Shown piece after piece: positions 62,017 to 64,000 of a stretch of DNA of 64,000 bases. Location of the stretch: contig OY979720.1 of the NCBI GenBank assembly GCA_963855995.1, positions 4,342,501-4,406,500 on the forward strand, read 5' to 3'. Origin of the DNA: Muricea muricata. Taxonomy: Eukaryota > Cnidaria > Anthozoa > Malacalcyonacea > Plexauridae. Made by a program: the position numbers and the translations under genes. The notes beneath the pieces are model-generated. The model was given only the letters and a program-made list of their open reading frames with translations. It made no database searches and was not told the origin of the DNA. Position 1 is the first letter of the stretch. Each line of letters begins with the position of its first letter.

Positions 62017-63300
62017 CTATCAGAAATCGAAATTAGTTGAAATTTTGCACGCATCATGTACCTCTGGTCTCTTAAGAATAAACTAACTTTAGACTTGTCT
62101 CGTTATATTTGGAAAATCTTCGTAGAAGATACCTCTTGTTGTAACTTTTTTCCTCATTGTTAATTGTTCCAGTATTGCATGTATCTGAAATTTTCAAAAA
62201 GTGGAAATTGTGATGGAATGGACCTTTCCCCTTTAAGACAAAATTTTGAAAAAATCGAAACAGGCAAAAATATCACCATAGCTTGAAAGAGCATCCCAAG
62301 TTTACTACATTTGCGAAGTTTCGTTGTGAAATGTTGTAAACTGTAGAAAATATAGCCTTGCAAATTTGGCAAACTTTGTATACATTTGTATTACGCGTAG
62401 GAAAATGATAATCAAAAGTGTCAACTATCATTTTCTTACGCGTAATACAAATGTATACAAAATTTGCCAACTTCGCAAGGCTATATTTTCTGGATTTTAC
62501 AACATTTCACAGCCGAACTTTGCAGTCTTACTAAACTTAGGATGCTCTTTCAAGCTGTGGTGATATTTTTGCCTATTTTGAATTTTCTCAAAATTTCATG
62601 TAAAAGGGGGAAAGGTCCATTGATTGAAACTGGGTGGAAATGACCAAATGACGCATTGTCTGTGAAAAAAATTAGTTCGGAGTTCTGGAAATGCATTATA
62701 GTTATGTTTCAGCTTGCCCATGATTTTACCCATTTGGCCTCCCAATGGCTCTTTCTATGTGCTACCTGTCTTGATTCAGAACCTTATTATTTTGCATTGA
62801 AATCAGTTGAAATTTTGCACGCATCACTGTACCTCTGATCTCTTAAGAATAAACTAACTTTGGACTTGTCTCGTTGTATTTGGAAAATCTTGGAAGATAC
62901 CTCTTGCTGTAACTTTTTTCCTCATTGTTAATTGTTCCAGTATTGTACCTGAAATTTTCAAAATGTGGAAATTGTGATGAAATTGATTGAAACTTGGTGG
63001 AAATGACCAAATGACGCATTGTTTGTGAAAAAACTTAGTTCGGAGTTCCGGAAATGCATTATAGTTATGTTTCAGCTTGCCCATGATTTTACCCATTTCC
63101 CAATGGCTCTTTCTATGTGCTACATGTCTCGATTCAGAACCTTTTTATTTTCCATCGAAATCAGTTTAAATTTTGCAGGCATCACTGTACCTCTAGTCTC
63201 TTAAGTATAAACTAACTTTCGACTTGTCTTGTTATATTCGGAAAATCTTAATAGAAGATACCTCTTGTTGTAATTTTTTCCTCATTCAATATTTTGCTTG
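61985..63300. repeat. Tandem repeat, ~358-bp unit, about 3 copies, one carrying a MITE
   Basis: CCCAATGGCTCTTTCTATG recurs at 61996, 62741 and 63099. The shared unit also includes AAATTTTGCACGCATCA, CTCTTAAGAATAAACTAACT, ACCTCTTG and TTCAGCTTGCCCATGATT. The second to third spacing is 358 bp. The first to second spacing is 745 bp because a roughly 400-bp MITE is inserted. In complement, the unit includes part of the P2X7-like exon (HRKSHWEA). Confidence 0.9.
62220..62618. mobile_element. Fold-back MITE, GGACC family, copy 4 (399 bp)
   Basis: Termini GGACCTTTCCCCTTT and AAAGGGGGAAAGGTCC (inverted, small indel). Inner blocks AAGAGCATCCCAAG, GAAAATATAGCC and TTGTATTACGC are shared with the other copies. 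AT lies on both sides (62218-62219, 62619-62620). The neighbouring tandem copy gives the empty site GTGATGAAATTGATTG at 62974-62989, with a single AT. Confidence 0.92.
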
Positions 63301-63393
63301 TAAGTACTTAAAAAATACATCTCTCAAAATTGCTTTTATTCCAGAAATATGTAAATTTTTAGCATGAATTTTGTAAATATGTACTTTATAAAC

Positions 63394-63764
63394 CAGGGTT
63401 GGATATAAGAACATTTTTTCAAAAATGTAATTTTCTTATTTCTTATATTAATATAAGAACATTTTTTTGTAATATAAGAACATTTTCAAAAACCTTGCCA
63501 TCCAAAGTCAAAAACCTACAAGCTGGTTGCATTACTTTTCAAAGTCATAAAAATAGTTATTACTGGCAGTATTTACACAACTATTATTTGTATATCTTAT
63601 TTTAAAGATGATTCACAAATAGTGGAGATTTACAACCTTGAAGTAAAATAATTAATGAGAAGAATATATGAAAATATAAGAACATTTTCGCCTCCACAAA
63701 AATTTTTCTTATATAATATAAGAACATATAAGAACAACTAATATAAGAACATTTGCCAACCCTG
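63394..63764. mobile_element. hAT-like MITE with 8-bp target duplication (371 bp)
   Basis: Termini CAGGGTTGG and CCAACCCTG. It is flanked by perfect 8-bp direct repeats TTATAAAC at 63386-63393 and 63765-63772. The subterminal regions carry many copies of ATATAAGAACATTTT in both orientations, as expected for transposase-binding repeats. No transposase is encoded. Confidence 0.95.
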
Positions 63765-63772
63765 TTATAAAC

Positions 63773-64000
63773 CGCCATATTATTTACATTAGAACCCAAG
63801 CTTTCAAACGGCGCACATGGAATAGTAATAAGGTGACACTCATGAATAATGAGAGGGGGTTGGATCACCTGATCCTTGAGCCAATCAGCTGTCTAATTTT
63901 TGTACCACGTAAGGAAAATGTTTCGTTGCACATCAAGGAATGTTATGACGTAACCGAAGACAGATTTTGGAATGTAAAAAGTAAATATAAAGTATTCTGG
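63773..64000. other. Right edge of window
   Basis: Nothing recognisable; no exon or repeat could be supported. Confidence 0.4.

Noticed and set aside
62366-62563. Open frame with FVYICIT-type translation, mirrored on the other strand and similar to frames at 2425-2667, 7384-7590 and 54844-55047
   Set aside because: These frames are arms of the same fold-back MITE family read on either strand. The resemblance comes from the inverted repeat, not from coding.

Overview
This window is a piece of an animal nuclear genome. It is AT-rich and its genes are split into many short exons joined by GT-AG introns, mostly several hundred bases to a few kilobases long. I found no bacterial features, rRNA, tRNA or CRISPR. 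The gene content (RAP80/UIMC1-type protein, PH-SH2 adaptor, glycosylated extracellular repeat protein, P2X7-tail-like fragment) and the dense fold-back MITEs fit a non-bilaterian or marine invertebrate. A cnidarian, perhaps an anthozoan, is my best guess, but this is inference and not proven.

Layout. (1) 1-6.35 kb, minus strand: 5' part of a gene for a large secreted protein made of beta-sandwich-like repeats; it runs off the left edge. (2) 8.57-17.74 kb, minus: a complete 13-exon gene that I read as the RAP80 (UIMC1) orthologue of the BRCA1-A DNA-repair complex. (3) 18.02-18.69 kb, plus: a small three-exon gene (106 aa, unknown function), head-to-head with RAP80 across about 280 bp. (4) 20.16-40.05 kb, minus: a seven-coding-exon gene for a 1271-residue coiled-coil protein with very large introns. 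(5) 40.1-49.0 kb: gene-poor DNA. (6) 49.27-58.12 kb, minus: a complete 14-coding-exon gene for a 479-residue PH-proline/tyrosine-SH2 adaptor resembling SH3BP2. (7) 58.1-64 kb: AT microsatellites, a fragment encoding a P2X7-C-terminus-like cysteine domain, a 358-bp tandem repeat, and MITEs.

The gene models were assembled by hand from splice sites and reading phase. The totals for genes 2, 3, 4 and 6 are exact multiples of three with every junction in phase, which is good internal support. The genes do not form an operon or pathway. They cover unrelated roles: extracellular matrix or surface, ubiquitin-dependent DNA repair, cytoskeletal or centrosomal scaffolding (guess), and tyrosine-kinase signalling.

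The noncoding DNA is dominated by fold-back elements. Four full-length members of one roughly 400-bp family lie within the window, and one of them sits inside a tandem repeat whose neighbouring copy preserves the empty site, showing an AT dinucleotide target duplication. Two other MITEs have perfect 8-bp target duplications and hAT-like termini. The main biological oddities are a RAP80 without visible ubiquitin-interacting motifs and with a defective second zinc finger, and an SH2 domain lacking the phosphotyrosine-binding arginine.
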